64,000 nt of DNA from an uncultured Desulfovibrio sp. (GCA_937926875.1 CALBAX010000026.1:37154-101153); one strand, 5' to 3'; counted from the stretch's first letter, positions 44,837 to 53,672 are shown. Notes: generated from the letters alone by a model not told the origin. Program-made: numbers and translations.

Positions 44837-45106
44837 CCTTGCCTCCCTGCCCGGTCCTGTGGCCCCGGGCCTCCCCTGTCATCATCCCCGGGCGCGGCAC
44901 AGGGGGCGCGCCTGCTGCCCGGCATATCGTTCCCGTATCCCTGCGGTCCCCGGCCGACGGGCCGGATACAAAAGCCTTTCGGCATGCTGCCGGCTCTCCT
45001 GCGGCTTTGCCGGCCACCAGAGCCCCGCCAACCGGAAAGGACGGCCGGGCAAACATCTGCCTGCATGCCGGACACGGCGGCATCGTCCACCGCGAAGCTG
45101 GCGGCA

Positions 45107-47431
45107 TCAGCCGTTGTCCCGCCGCAGGACCTCTGCGGCGCGAGCCAGAGCCGCGGCACAGGCCGCCGCCAAAGGCGCCAGCCCTGCCGCGTTCTCCGGC
45201 GCCTCCGCCAGCACCTGCCGTGCCGCCTGTTCCAGGGCCGCGGCCCTGAGACGCAGCTCCTCAAAACAGAGCGTGGCCGCGGAATTCTTCAGGGCATGGG
45301 CCGCCCGGCGCAGGGCCTCCGCCGCATGGGCCACCGGGGCCGTGGGGTCGGCGGCCAGTTCCCGGGCCGCTTCCAGATCCGCTTCCAGACGCGGCAGGTC
45401 GTCCCGCAAGGCCGTGACCAGGGTACGCAGCAGCTCCTCGTCCTGATCCGCGGCTGCCAGCGCGGCCGCCCTGTCCCAGATGATGGGGACGCCTCCCTCC
45501 ACCGGCGCGTCCTCCGGCCCGCCGCCGGGACAGCCACGGGGCACGTCCCGCAACGCAGCCAGCAGCATGGCCGGAGGCACCGGCTTGCCCAGCAGGGCCC
45601 GCACGCCCAGCGCCCGGAAGCGAGCCTCCTCACCGGGGGCCAGACCGGCGGAATGGACGATCACCGCCTGCTGCCGGGGCGCGGCGCTCTGTCCGGCACG
45701 GATGCGCTCCAGCACGGCCAGGCCGTCCATGCGGGGCATGCCGGCATCCAGCAGGATGACGTCCCACGATGTGGCGGCCAGCATGTCCAGGACCTGTTCC
45801 CCGTCCGCGGCCAGCCCCACGGTGCAGCCCTGCTCCCGCAACCGCACTTCGAGCAGATAGCGGCCCGCGGCGTCATCCTCGGCCACCAGCACACGCAGGC
45901 CGTGCAAGGGGCCCGCCGCAGGGGCCGTGGCGCCCTCTTCCGCCGGGCACAAGGGGCCCGGCTGCGGAGCGGGGCCGCCCTCCACGATCTCCAGACGCAC
46001 TTCCAGCGTGAAGGTGCAGCCCTGTCCGGGACAGGAGCGCACCAGCACGTCCCCGCCCATGCGGCGGGCGATGGTGCGCACGATGTTCAGGCCCAGACCG
46101 GTGCCCTGCTTGCCGCTGGCGGCGCTGCCCCGCCGGAAGCTTTCAAAGACCGCTTTTTCCTCTCCGGGCTCCAGCCCGGGCCCGCTGTCCCGGACGTCCA
46201 GCCGCAGCAGGAACACGCCGGAGGACAGGCGCTCTCCACCTGCCTCCACGCCTATGCCGCCCCGTTCCGTGAATTTGACGGCATTGCTCACCAGGTTGCC
46301 CAGGGCCTGTCGCAGGCGGAAGCTGTCGCCACGGACCTGCCGGGGCAGCTGCGGCGCCAGATGCAGCAACAGTTCCAGCCCCTTGCCCTCCGCCGCCGGT
46401 CTGTACAGATCCGCGCAGGCCCGCAGACAGGCAGGCAGGTCGAAGGTCTGGCAGCGCAAGCGCACCTCCCCCTGCTCCAGCGAGGCATGGTCGGTGATGT
46501 CGTCCACCATCTCCAGCAAGGCCCCGCAGGCCCGGCGCAGATAGGCCAGGGCCGTATGCCGCTGCTCCGCCCCGCAGTCCTGGCGGTCGAGCAGATCGCT
46601 CATGCCCAGCATGGCCGCCAGCGGGGTACGCATGTCGTGGCTGAGGCGCCCCATGAAAGCGCTCTTGAGGCGGCTCTTCTCCTCGGCCCGCAGACGCCGC
46701 AGGGTCAGGTTGCTGGTGATGCCGCCCACGGCCAGCACCCCGGTCAGGGCCAGCAGGCCGTACAGCAGGCCCAGCTCCCGCTGCTTCCGCGCCAGCTCCC
46801 GGACATAGCCGGCAGCATCCATGCTGATGCTGATGCCGCCCAGCATGTCCCCTTCCCTGTGCCCCTGATGACAGCGCAGACAGCTCTCCTGCGCGGCCAG
46901 CGTCCTGAGCAGGCGCAGACGGCCCTGCGGCAGGCAGTCCTCCCCGCTGAAGAAGACCTGCCCGCCCTGCGTGGCCGTGGCCAGCATGAGCCGTTCCCAG
47001 TCGTCGGCCCGGTTGCCCGGCCGCAGGGGGGCCTGGCCCACGATGGCCAGACGGAAGCCGGGCTCGGTGAGGCGTTCGGCCATCTGGCGGCTCATGTAGG
47101 CGGGGTTCATGAGCACCAGCGTGCGCCCGTCGGCGGTCTGCAGGGTCCTGTCCTTTTCCGGCAGCCAGGGGTTGGGCTCGCCGTAGGCGCTCAGGGGCAC
47201 ATAGACACCACCGTGGCCCGCGTTCCAGTCACGGGCATCCATGAGCTGATGGGCCGTGGCCGCCAGCCGGGTATGGCAGAGCTCCAGCAGATGGGCCTGC
47301 TCGCCCTGCACGGCATGGCGGTACAGGCAAAAGGTCAGGGCCAGCCAGGCGGCACTGGCCAGCACGGGCAACAGCCAGCGCCGCCAGTGTCCGGGCCCGC
47401 CGGAGGGCGGGACACGTACGGTGTCGGACAT
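45107..47431 (-). CDS. nrfS: Hybrid sensor histidine kinase with a haem-c sensor domain, NrfS type
   Basis: 774 residues. N-terminal membrane helix (about 19-38), then a periplasmic Tll0287/DUF3365-like sensor (about 45-215) with a CxxCH c-haem motif (Cys184, Cys187, His188) and GGISISMD, a second helix (about 222-242), a HisKA dimerisation domain (His265 in LSHDMRTP) and an HATPase_c domain (NLVSNAVKFTE, DSGPGL, GTGLGLNI). A receiver domain follows (AEDDAAGR, LLDAGMP) and a C-terminal Hpt-like helix bundle with HALKNS. The haem suggests sensing of redox state, NO or nitrite. Opposite orientation to nrfHA, which starts about 310 bp away; nrfR follows. The D. vulgaris counterpart pair is DVU0621-0622. 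Confidence 0.85.
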   Translation of the reverse strand: MSDTVRVPPSGGPGHWRRWLLPVLASAAWLALTFCLYRHAVQGEQAHLLELCHTRLAATAHQLMDARDWNAGHGGVYVPLSAYGEPNPWLPEKDRTLQTADGRTLVLMNPAYMSRQMAERLTEPGFRLAIVGQAPLRPGNRADDWERLMLATATQGGQVFFSGEDCLPQGRLRLLRTLAAQESCLRCHQGHREGDMLGGISISMDAAGYVRELARKQRELGLLYGLLALTGVLAVGGITSNLTLRRLRAEEKSRLKSAFMGRLSHDMRTPLAAMLGMSDLLDRQDCGAEQRHTALAYLRRACGALLEMVDDITDHASLEQGEVRLRCQTFDLPACLRACADLYRPAAEGKGLELLLHLAPQLPRQVRGDSFRLRQALGNLVSNAVKFTERGGIGVEAGGERLSSGVFLLRLDVRDSGPGLEPGEEKAVFESFRRGSAASGKQGTGLGLNIVRTIARRMGGDVLVRSCPGQGCTFTLEVRLEIVEGGPAPQPGPLCPAEEGATAPAAGPLHGLRVLVAEDDAAGRYLLEVRLREQGCTVGLAADGEQVLDMLAATSWDVILLDAGMPRMDGLAVLERIRAGQSAAPRQQAVIVHSAGLAPGEEARFRALGVRALLGKPVPPAMLLAALRDVPRGCPGGGPEDAPVEGGVPIIWDRAAALAAADQDEELLRTLVTALRDDLPRLEADLEAARELAADPTAPVAHAAEALRRAAHALKNSAATLCFEELRLRAAALEQAARQVLAEAPENAAGLAPLAAACAAALARAAEVLRRDNG

Positions 47432-47597
47432 GGTTCCTCCGTCGGCCCGTCAGGCACGCCGGGCTGTCCCGACGGCGGACGCAGGGCCGGAGTTGTCATA
47501 TTTTTCTGAAAATCTGTCTTTTTTTCCTGAAAATCACAAGAGCCTCGCCGGGGACATGCAGGTAACAGACAATATAATATACTGATAAAACAAGAAA

Positions 47598-47619
47598 AAA
47601 TGTGAATATGCGCACATTT
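47598..47619. promoter_or_regulatory. Inverted repeat upstream of the nrfH promoter
   Basis: AAATGTG, 8 nt, CACATTT. The TGTG-N8-CACA core looks like a CRP/FNR-family site. It ends 9 nt before the -24 element, close for a typical NtrC enhancer, so it may bind a separate regulator or NrfR. Confidence 0.5.
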
Positions 47620-47627
47620 GTCCAAAC

Positions 47628-47643
47628 TGGCACGGCCCTTGCT
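47628..47643 (+). promoter_or_regulatory. Sigma-54 promoter of nrfHA
   Basis: TGGCACG, 4 nt, TTGCT: a perfect -24/-12 element. The start site would be near 47655, giving a leader of about 90 nt before nrfH. Confidence 0.9.
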
Positions 47644-47744
47644 CTTTTTGGAACAAACGCCGGAGGGGACCGGCGTCATGCTCAGATCGTCATCCCTGCC
47701 CCCTGGTGCGGGACAGGCGACGATATCAACGAAGGAGGCTCTTT

Positions 47745-48212
47745 ATGGGTACACCCCGCACAGGACCTTGGCTCAAAGTCTTTCTGGGTGGTCTGGCAGC
47801 GGGCGCGGCACTGCTGGCCGTGATGGCTTTTGCCATGATCTCGACGGACCAGCGTCCGTTCTGCGCCAGCTGCCACATCATGCAGGAGGCCGCCGTGACG
47901 CACAAGCTGTCCACGCATGCCAAGCTCGCCTGCAATGAATGCCACGCCCCGCACAACCTGCTGGCCAAGCTGCCGTTCAAGGCACAGGAAGGGCTGCGCG
48001 ACTTCATGGGCAACGTGTCCGGCAAGGACATCCCCCGCCCGCTCAGCGCGCGCACCCGCGACGTGGTCAACGAGAATTGCAAGGCCTGCCACTTTGCCAC
48101 CAACAGCGAAGTGGCCAGCATGGATGCCAAGCCCTATTGCGTGGACTGCCACCGCAATATGGCCCACATGCGCCACAAGCCCATCAGCACAAGGACGGTT
48201 GCTTATGACTAA
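47745..48212 (+). CDS. nrfH: Cytochrome c nitrite reductase membrane subunit NrfH
   Basis: A 155-residue tetrahaem quinol dehydrogenase that passes electrons from menaquinol to NrfA on the periplasmic side. One N-terminal helix (WLKVFLGGLAAGAALLAVMAFA) anchors it. Four CxxCH motifs are present: CASCH, CNECH, CKACH and CVDCH, as in NapC/NirT family NrfH. The ATG at 47745 has AAGGAGG 7 nt upstream; the ATG at 47706 would add a short basic stretch. nrfA starts inside the last codons (8-bp overlap), so the two are translationally coupled. Expression is from the sigma-54 promoter at 47628. Confidence 0.96.
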   Translation: MGTPRTGPWLKVFLGGLAAGAALLAVMAFAMISTDQRPFCASCHIMQEAAVTHKLSTHAKLACNECHAPHNLLAKLPFKAQEGLRDFMGNVSGKDIPRPLSARTRDVVNENCKACHFATNSEVASMDAKPYCVDCHRNMAHMRHKPISTRTVAYD

Positions 48213-49767
48213 TCGACTCTTCGGCCTCACCCTTGCGGCCGCAGCCCTGCTGGCGCTGCCCCTGCTGGGCGGCTGCCAGGACGTGGACACCGAACTGAAG
48301 GCCCCGGAATACAAGACCGGCCTGCCCGCGGGCGAGACCCGCATCTCGGCCTACAAGGAGGCCTTCCCGCATCAGTACGCCTCGTACCAGAAAAACAACG
48401 AGACGTCCGTCATGACCGAGTACAAGGGCTCGGTGCCGTTCCACAAGAACGACGACGTGAATCCCCTGCCCAAGGGCTACAAGCACGCCCAGCCCTACCT
48501 GAAGAACCTCTGGCTGGGCTATCCCTTCATGTACGAATACAACGAAGCCCGCGGCCATACCTATGCCGTCAAGGACTTCGTCAACATCGACCGCATCAAC
48601 CGCTACGGGGAAAAGGGCGGCCTGCCCGCCACCTGCTGGAACTGCAAGACCCCCAAGATGATGGAATGGGTCGGCAAGTACGGTGACGCCTTCTGGAGCA
48701 AGGACGTGAACACCTTCCGCGGCAAGGACGCCATCAGCGAGATGGACGAGACCATCGGCTGCAGCAACTGCCACGATCCGGCCACCATGGAGCTGCGCCC
48801 CTACTCCGAACCGCTCAAGGACTGGCTGAAGCGTTCCGGCAAGGACTGGGACAAGCTCTCCCGCAACGAAAAGCGCTCCCTGGTCTGCGCCCAGTGCCAT
48901 GTGGAATACTACTTCACCCACAAGGACAACGGGCCCGCCGGCCGTCCCGTCTTCCCCTGGGACAAGGGCTTCGGCCCCGGCGACATGTATGAGTACTACA
49001 AGAGCCACGGTCCCAGGCAGGCCGACGGCAGCAGCGGGCCCTTCACCGACTGGGTGCATGCGGCCTCCAAGGTGCCCATGATCAAGATGCAGCATCCCGA
49101 GTACGAGACCTTCATCGACGGCACCCACGGCGCCGCCGGCGTCTCCTGCGCGGACTGCCACATGCCCTACCAGCGCGTGGACGGCAAGAAGGTCTCCAGC
49201 CACTGGATGACCTCGCCCCTCAAGGATCCCGAGCTGCGCGCCTGCCGCCAGTGCCATGCCGACAAGACCGCCGATTACCTGCGCGGCCGCGTGCTCTACA
49301 CCCAGGAGAAGACCTTCAAGCAGCTGCTCAAGGCCCAGGAAGAATCCGTGCGCGCCCACGAGGCCGTGCGCCTGGCCAACGCGGTGCCCGCTGAACAGCG
49401 CGCCGCCAACTATGACAGCCTGATGGCCGAGGCCCGCGAGATGGTCCGCAAGGGCCAGCTCTACTGGGACTACGTGTCCGCCGAGAACAGCGTGGGCTTC
49501 CATAACCCCGCCAAGGCCCTGGACACCCTCATGAGCTCCATGGAGTTCAGCCACAAGGCCGTGGCCCTGGCCGAACAGGCCACCGGCTACAGCATCAGCC
49601 CCGCCCTGGCCGGGGACATCAGGCAGATCGTGCCGCCCATCCTGGACATGAGCCGCAAGCTGCAACAGGATGCCGATTTCCTGCAGCAGCATCCCTGGAC
49701 GCGGCTCCTGCCTGTGCTGCCCAAGGCCGAACAGGTGTGGGACGGCCAGGAACTGAACGCCCGCTAG
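48205..49767 (+). CDS. nrfA: Cytochrome c nitrite reductase catalytic subunit NrfA
   Basis: Reduces nitrite to ammonium with six electrons (also NO and sulfite in some enzymes). 520 residues. The N-terminal segment is a signal peptide with LLGGC, so the protein may be lipidated as well as exported. Five c-haems: the active-site haem motif CWNCK with a lysine ligand, and CSNCH, CAQCH, CADCH and CRQCH. GAAGVSCADCHMPY and the downstream HWM region are typical of the active-site side. The overlap with nrfH and the shared promoter match the NrfHA complex of Desulfovibrio, which forms a membrane-bound assembly for nitrite detoxification and respiration. Confidence 0.97.
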   Translation: MTNRLFGLTLAAAALLALPLLGGCQDVDTELKAPEYKTGLPAGETRISAYKEAFPHQYASYQKNNETSVMTEYKGSVPFHKNDDVNPLPKGYKHAQPYLKNLWLGYPFMYEYNEARGHTYAVKDFVNIDRINRYGEKGGLPATCWNCKTPKMMEWVGKYGDAFWSKDVNTFRGKDAISEMDETIGCSNCHDPATMELRPYSEPLKDWLKRSGKDWDKLSRNEKRSLVCAQCHVEYYFTHKDNGPAGRPVFPWDKGFGPGDMYEYYKSHGPRQADGSSGPFTDWVHAASKVPMIKMQHPEYETFIDGTHGAAGVSCADCHMPYQRVDGKKVSSHWMTSPLKDPELRACRQCHADKTADYLRGRVLYTQEKTFKQLLKAQEESVRAHEAVRLANAVPAEQRAANYDSLMAEAREMVRKGQLYWDYVSAENSVGFHNPAKALDTLMSSMEFSHKAVALAEQATGYSISPALAGDIRQIVPPILDMSRKLQQDADFLQQHPWTRLLPVLPKAEQVWDGQELNAR

Positions 49768-49959
49768 GGCCTCGACAGCCCTGAAACGGGATCGGCAGCC
49801 CTGCCGGTCCCGCCTCGTCCTGAGGAAAACAGCAGCGCGGGCACGGCCCACGGGCCGTCACCGGGCCCCATCTGGGAGGGGATTCCCCTCCCCCTCCCCC
49901 TCCCCGACGTCCACGCAACGGCCCGGCTCCCGCCCGGCCATGCCGCATCCTCCACCTCC

Positions 49960-49987
49960 GGGGCCCCGCACGGGGCCCCTTTTTTTG
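49960..49987 (+). terminator. Terminator after nrfA
   Basis: A GGGGCCCCG/CGGGGCCCC stem with a run of seven to eight T, about 190 nt beyond the nrfA stop codon. A G/C-rich stretch with CCCCTCCCCCTCCCC lies before it (49876-49910). Confidence 0.75.
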
Positions 49988-50085
49988 CCCCCGGCCACAG
50001 CCGCGCTGCGGCCCTGACGGCGTGGGAACTTTGACGCCCGCCCTGTTTCATGCGAAAAGGATGACAGATTTTTGTCTGCCCCGAT

Positions 50086-50101
50086 GGACAGCCATATGTC
50101 C
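50086..50101. promoter_or_regulatory. Inverted repeat upstream of the NlpC sigma-54 promoter
   Basis: GGACA, 6 nt, TGTCC, centred about 70 bp before the -24 element, which is a usual distance for an enhancer-binding protein site. Confidence 0.35.
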
Positions 50102-50163
50102 ATTTGAACGACATCTATCTGTTTTTGCTTTCTATTTACGAAAGCTTCCCCATGGGATGCTTT

Positions 50164-50179
50164 TGGCCCGGTATTTGCT
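50164..50179 (+). promoter_or_regulatory. Sigma-54 promoter of the NlpC/P60 lipoprotein gene
   Basis: TGGCCCG, 4 nt, TTGCT: one mismatch to the -24/-12 consensus (C for A at the fifth position). The leader to the ATG at 50252 is about 60 nt. No good sigma-70 promoter was seen in this gap. Confidence 0.6.
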
Positions 50180-50251
50180 TTGCATCTGGAAAACAGGTTT
50201 TCCGACGGCATCTCCACGCCGTGACTTTCAAACTTTCAGGCAGAGCGGATC

Positions 50252-50734
50252 ATGAGAACCTATCGCCGTCTTTTTCAGATATTTTTCCTGGCCCTGATCC
50301 TGGGCAGCGCATCGGGGTGTGCCATGTTCCAGCCGGCCGACCCCGGCTACAACGATCCCCAGCGGGCCCAGAACATCGTGCGTACGGCCTCCAGCCAGGA
50401 AGGCAAGCAATACCGCATGGGCGGGGCTTCCCCCTCCCGCGGCTTCGACTGCTCGGGCCTCATCTGGTGGGCCTACCGCCAGAACGGCCTTAAGGTCCCG
50501 CGCGTGACCGTGGATCAGGCGCGGGCCGGATATGCCGTGCCCAAGAGCGCGCCCCGGCCCGGCGACATCATGGTCTTCAGGACCAGCAGCGGCCCCCGCG
50601 GCCTGCACACCGGCATCTATGCGGGCAACAATACCTTCATCCACAGCCCCAGCCGCGGCAAGACCGTGCGCCGGGACAACATGGAGCCCTACTGGGGCGA
50701 CAGGCTCATCGCGGTACGCCGCATCGTCATCTGA
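50252..50734 (+). CDS. NlpC/P60-family lipoprotein (cell-wall peptidase)
   Basis: A 160-residue cell-wall hydrolase of the NlpC/P60 class, which cuts peptide stems in peptidoglycan. The signal peptide ends at lipobox ASGC (Cys23), so the mature protein is membrane-anchored. The catalytic Cys67 is in FDCSGL and His119 in LHTGIYAGN, with a third polar residue His131 in FIHSPS, the usual Cys-His-His arrangement. Length (about 138 mature residues) fits the Spr/NlpC type. The gene stands alone between a sigma-54-like promoter and a bidirectional terminator. The ribosome-binding site is weak. Confidence 0.9.
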   Translation: MRTYRRLFQIFFLALILGSASGCAMFQPADPGYNDPQRAQNIVRTASSQEGKQYRMGGASPSRGFDCSGLIWWAYRQNGLKVPRVTVDQARAGYAVPKSAPRPGDIMVFRTSSGPRGLHTGIYAGNNTFIHSPSRGKTVRRDNMEPYWGDRLIAVRRIVI

Positions 50735-50755
50735 TCCCCTTGGCAGGAAAGGACG

Positions 50756-50784
50756 AAAAAAAGCGCGGGTACCCGCGCTTTTTT
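50756..50784. terminator. Bidirectional terminator
   Basis: Perfect palindrome AAAAAAGCGCGGGT/ACCCGCGCTTTTTT after the NlpC gene. Confidence 0.88.
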
Positions 50785-51253
50785 CATGCCTTTTCCGGGC
50801 ACCCGGCCCGGCAGGCCGCCTTTCCCGCAGGCCCGCCCATTTTCCTCTGCGGGCACACGGACTGACATCTTGCCATCAGCAGTTTTTTGACGTAGCGTTG
50901 CAGTGAGTTTTCCACTTTTTGTTCCAGCTGATCTTGACGGGCGTTTCGCCACGCCCGGCCTTCACATAAAGGGCAGCCTCCGGGCTGCCCTTTGCCTTGT
51001 CTGCCCCCCCAAAAAACAACGGCCCGCTCCATTCCTGCCCCGACCGTTCCGGCCACGCCGTGGCGGCTGCATGCAGCACACGCGGCCCTTCCTCCGTGAC
51101 AGGGACTCCCCTTCAATCCCCCTGAAAAAGGCATTCCTGCTTGTCGCACAAATCCCCTGCCCCGGAAAAACCCGCAGCAGCGCAGGAGCGTCCCCTCCTC
51201 CGTTTCCCTTGAAGGGAAGGCCCGTCCAACACCTGCCCCTGGGCCGAAGGCGT
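50785..51253. other. Intergenic stretch without a convincing gene
   Basis: Nothing in this region has a ribosome-binding site with a plausible protein. A hairpin AAAGGGCAGCC/GGCTGCCCTTT sits at 50968-50993. It could be a terminator or part of a small RNA, but no promoter was found. Confidence 0.4.
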
Positions 51254-51292
51254 AAAAAAAGACCGGCTACGGGGCATCCCGCAACCGGTCTT
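51254..51292 (-). terminator. Terminator after the DsbA-like gene
   Basis: On the minus strand: AAGACCGG/CCGGTCTT with an inner CGGGG/CCCCG-type stem and seven T. Confidence 0.85.
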
Positions 51293-51311
51293 CGTACCGT
51301 CATGACCAGAA

Positions 51312-52127
51312 CTAGCGTGCCGCTTCCAGAGCGATGTCCACGGCCGCTTCGAACAAGGGTTCGGACAGTGCGCCCCGCACCATCAGGCCGTTGACCAGGA
51401 AGCAGGGGGTGCCGTCGATCTTCAGCTTTTTGGCATCGTCCAGATCCTGGGCGATGATCCGGGCCGTCTTGTCGCTGGCGGCGTCCTTTTTCAGGCGCCC
51501 CTTGTCCAGACCCAGCCTGTCGCAGACCTCGTCCACGAACTTCTGGCCTTCCAGCAACAGGCGGTCGCGGTCGGCGTACATGGCGTCATAGAACTTCCAG
51601 GCCTTGCTTTCGCTCTGCGCGGCCACAGCCACGAAGTAACGGGCGGCCAGCATGCCCGGGCCCTGCTCGTCCAGCGGCATGTGCTTGTAGACCAGGCTGA
51701 CGTTCTTGCCGTATTTTTTCATGACCTCATCCAGCACGTGGGTGGCCTGCTGGCAATAGTGGCAGGTGAAGTCCGAAAAGGCCACGATGCGCACCGGTGC
51801 CGCAGCATTGCCCTTGACCGGGCGGCCCGACAGCGAGATCTGCTTTTGCGGCGTGTTCTTCACTTCCTTGTGCCACTGGGCTTCCAGAGCGGCCTTGCGG
51901 CGCGCGTTGGCCCCCGCCTGGGCGATGTCCAGCACGTCCTCGCTGTGGGAGCGCAGCACGTCCAGGACTATCTCGGGATGTTCGCGCAGCAGATCCTCCA
52001 GCATCTGCTTCAGGTTGGCGTCGGTGACGGTAGCGGCACGGGCGGGTGCCGTGTCCATGACGGGGGCCAGGCCCACCGCCAGCACAAGGACACTGCCCAG
52101 CACCAGAGGACGGAACAGTTTCTTCAT
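51312..52127 (-). CDS. DsbA-family thiol-disulfide oxidoreductase, periplasmic
   Basis: 271 residues. A signal peptide is followed by likely cleavage after ARA (about residue 31). A helical N-terminal region (about 35-95) resembles the alpha-helical dimerisation stalk of ScsC/Com1-type DsbA proteins. The thioredoxin fold begins near 100 with the active-site motif FTCHYC (Cys122-Cys125), a helical insertion and the cis-Pro loop GTPCF. C-H-Y-C is typical of the DsbA-like group. The gene starts 9 nt after the response-regulator gene (52137-52538) on the same strand, so they form an operon. Substrate unknown. Confidence 0.85.
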   Translation of the reverse strand: MKKLFRPLVLGSVLVLAVGLAPVMDTAPARAATVTDANLKQMLEDLLREHPEIVLDVLRSHSEDVLDIAQAGANARRKAALEAQWHKEVKNTPQKQISLSGRPVKGNAAAPVRIVAFSDFTCHYCQQATHVLDEVMKKYGKNVSLVYKHMPLDEQGPGMLAARYFVAVAAQSESKAWKFYDAMYADRDRLLLEGQKFVDEVCDRLGLDKGRLKKDAASDKTARIIAQDLDDAKKLKIDGTPCFLVNGLMVRGALSEPLFEAAVDIALEAAR

Positions 52128-52136
52128 GCAAAGATC

Positions 52137-52538
52137 CTATCGTGCCATGTCGCCTTCCGGCCCTTCGAGCCGGCTCTGCATGGCGGCATCTTCGATTTTG
52201 AACAGGAGTTCATCAAAATCGACGGGTTTCATCAAGTAGCCGAAAGCGCCTTCGCTCATGGCCTGCACAGCAAGCTGCATGTCCGCATGGCCGGAAAGCA
52301 GGATCACCTGGGCGGTGGGCCACTGCTCCACGATGACCTTCAGGGCGGCGATGCCGTCCATATTGGGCATCTTCACATCCATGACGACGATGGGAAAAGG
52401 CTGTTCGCGCATGGCTTCCACGGCCTGCAGGCCGTCCGCCGCCGTGGCACACTGGTAGCCGCGCCGTACAAGACGCTTGGACAGCAGTGCCGTCACTTCC
52501 TTTTCGTCATCCACCAGAAGAATGCGCGTATCAGCCAT
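52137..52538 (-). CDS. Single-domain response regulator (CheY-like)
   Basis: 133 residues, essentially only a receiver domain. Acidic pocket Asp10-Asp11, phospho-acceptor Asp54 (VVMDVKMPNMDG), a Ser in ILLSGH and the conserved Lys in YLMKPVDF. The C-terminus adds only about 20 residues and no output domain. The ATG at 52538 has AAGGAG 7 nt upstream; the longer open frame contains no conserved residues. It is followed by the DsbA-like gene in the same operon, an unusual pairing with no clear rationale. No partner kinase is adjacent. Confidence 0.88.
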   Translation of the reverse strand: MADTRILLVDDEKEVTALLSKRLVRRGYQCATAADGLQAVEAMREQPFPIVVMDVKMPNMDGIAALKVIVEQWPTAQVILLSGHADMQLAVQAMSEGAFGYLMKPVDFDELLFKIEDAAMQSRLEGPEGDMAR

Positions 52539-52761
52539 GGAACCAACTCCTTGTTGCAATGCGGCGCTGATTTTAGCCAGAAACGGAATCCGGGGCAAGA
52601 ACCCCTGTCCCGGACGCCGCGGGTGACGCCGGGTGCCGCGATGCCGTTGGCCGTACCGGCATTTTTTTGTCACGGACGGTTCACGTCTTCCCATTTGCCG
52701 GGCTTTTCTTTATTTTGTTCCGCAGATGGCGGCCCCGGCAGAGGGGCCTCACTTTTTTGTT

Positions 52762-52801
52762 TGTTTCCCGTGAAACAGCCCTCCCTGTTTCCTGTGAAAC
52801 A
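52762..52801. promoter_or_regulatory. Two parS centromere sites
   Basis: TGTTTCCCGTGAAACA (52762-52777, 15 of 16 to the consensus TGTTTCACGTGAAACA) and TGTTTCCTGTGAAACA (52786-52801, 14 of 16), 24 bp apart, in the leader of parA. They would load ParB and start origin segregation. The plus-strand mRNA leader would contain both. Confidence 0.93.
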
Positions 52802-52817
52802 CAGCCCGGAGGACAGT

Positions 52818-53603
52818 ATGGCGCGCATCATTTCCATAGCCAACCAAAAAGGCGGCGTCGGCAAGACGACCACCGCCATCAACCTTTCCGCCGCACTGGC
52901 CGTCATGGAAAAGCGCGTGTTGCTGGTGGACTGCGACCCCCAGGCCAACAGCACCAGCGGTATCGGCATCGCCCAGGAAGACCTGCACCACGACCTCTAC
53001 TCCACTTTCTACACGCCGGAGAACATCCACGAGAGCATCAGCAATACCCGCACGCCCTTCCTCCACGTGCTGCCCGCCAGCACCAACCTGGTGGCCGTGG
53101 AACTGGAACTGGTGGACAAGATGGCCCGCGAGTTCTACCTGCGCGACTGCCTCGAACCGCTGGGCGCGGAGTACGATTACATCATCATCGACTGCCCGCC
53201 GTCCCTGGGCCTGCTGACCCTCAACTCCCTCTGTGCCTCGCAGGAGCTGCTCATCCCCCTGCAATGCGAATTCTTCGCCCTGGAAGGTATCGTCAAACTG
53301 TTGCAGACCTTCGAGCTGGTCAAAAAACGGCTCAACCCCAGGCTGAACCTGCTGGGCGTGGTGCTGACCATGTACGATGCCCGCAACCGCCTGACCCGCG
53401 AAGTGCGCGACGAAGTGCAGCGCTGCTTCCCCGACCACCTCTTCGGGACGGTCATCCCGCGCAATGTGCGTCTTTCCGAAGCGCCCAGCCACGGCAAGTC
53501 CATCATCCACTACGACATCAAGTCCAAGGGCGCCGACGCCTATCTCAACCTTGCCAAGGAAGTGGCCCTGCGCGATCCCGCCCGTATGCCGCAGCCGCGC
53601 TAG
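52818..53603 (+). CDS. parA: Chromosome partitioning ATPase ParA (Soj)
   Basis: A 261-residue deviant-Walker ATPase that moves ParB-bound origins. The Walker A loop KGGVGKTT is at residues 11-18, with the signature Lys. IIDCPPSLGLLTLNSLCAS holds the Walker B Asp, and the C-terminal IPRNVRLSEAPSHGKS is the typical chromosomal ParA end. GGAGG lies 8 nt before the ATG. The two parS sites sit in its leader. parB is 600 bp downstream but separated by a minus-strand gene and a terminator. Confidence 0.96.
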   Translation: MARIISIANQKGGVGKTTTAINLSAALAVMEKRVLLVDCDPQANSTSGIGIAQEDLHHDLYSTFYTPENIHESISNTRTPFLHVLPASTNLVAVELELVDKMAREFYLRDCLEPLGAEYDYIIIDCPPSLGLLTLNSLCASQELLIPLQCEFFALEGIVKLLQTFELVKKRLNPRLNLLGVVLTMYDARNRLTREVRDEVQRCFPDHLFGTVIPRNVRLSEAPSHGKSIIHYDIKSKGADAYLNLAKEVALRDPARMPQPR

Positions 53604-53672
53604 AAGGACACATGGCGGCCGCCCGTTCCTGAAAAGCCGGGAAGGCCCGCCGTCATGCCTGTGATGCGGGCA

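Noticed and set aside
43319..47509. A 1396-residue open frame on the plus strand
   Set aside because: It mirrors nrfR and nrfS, whose domains are clear on the minus strand. The composition is that of a shadow frame.
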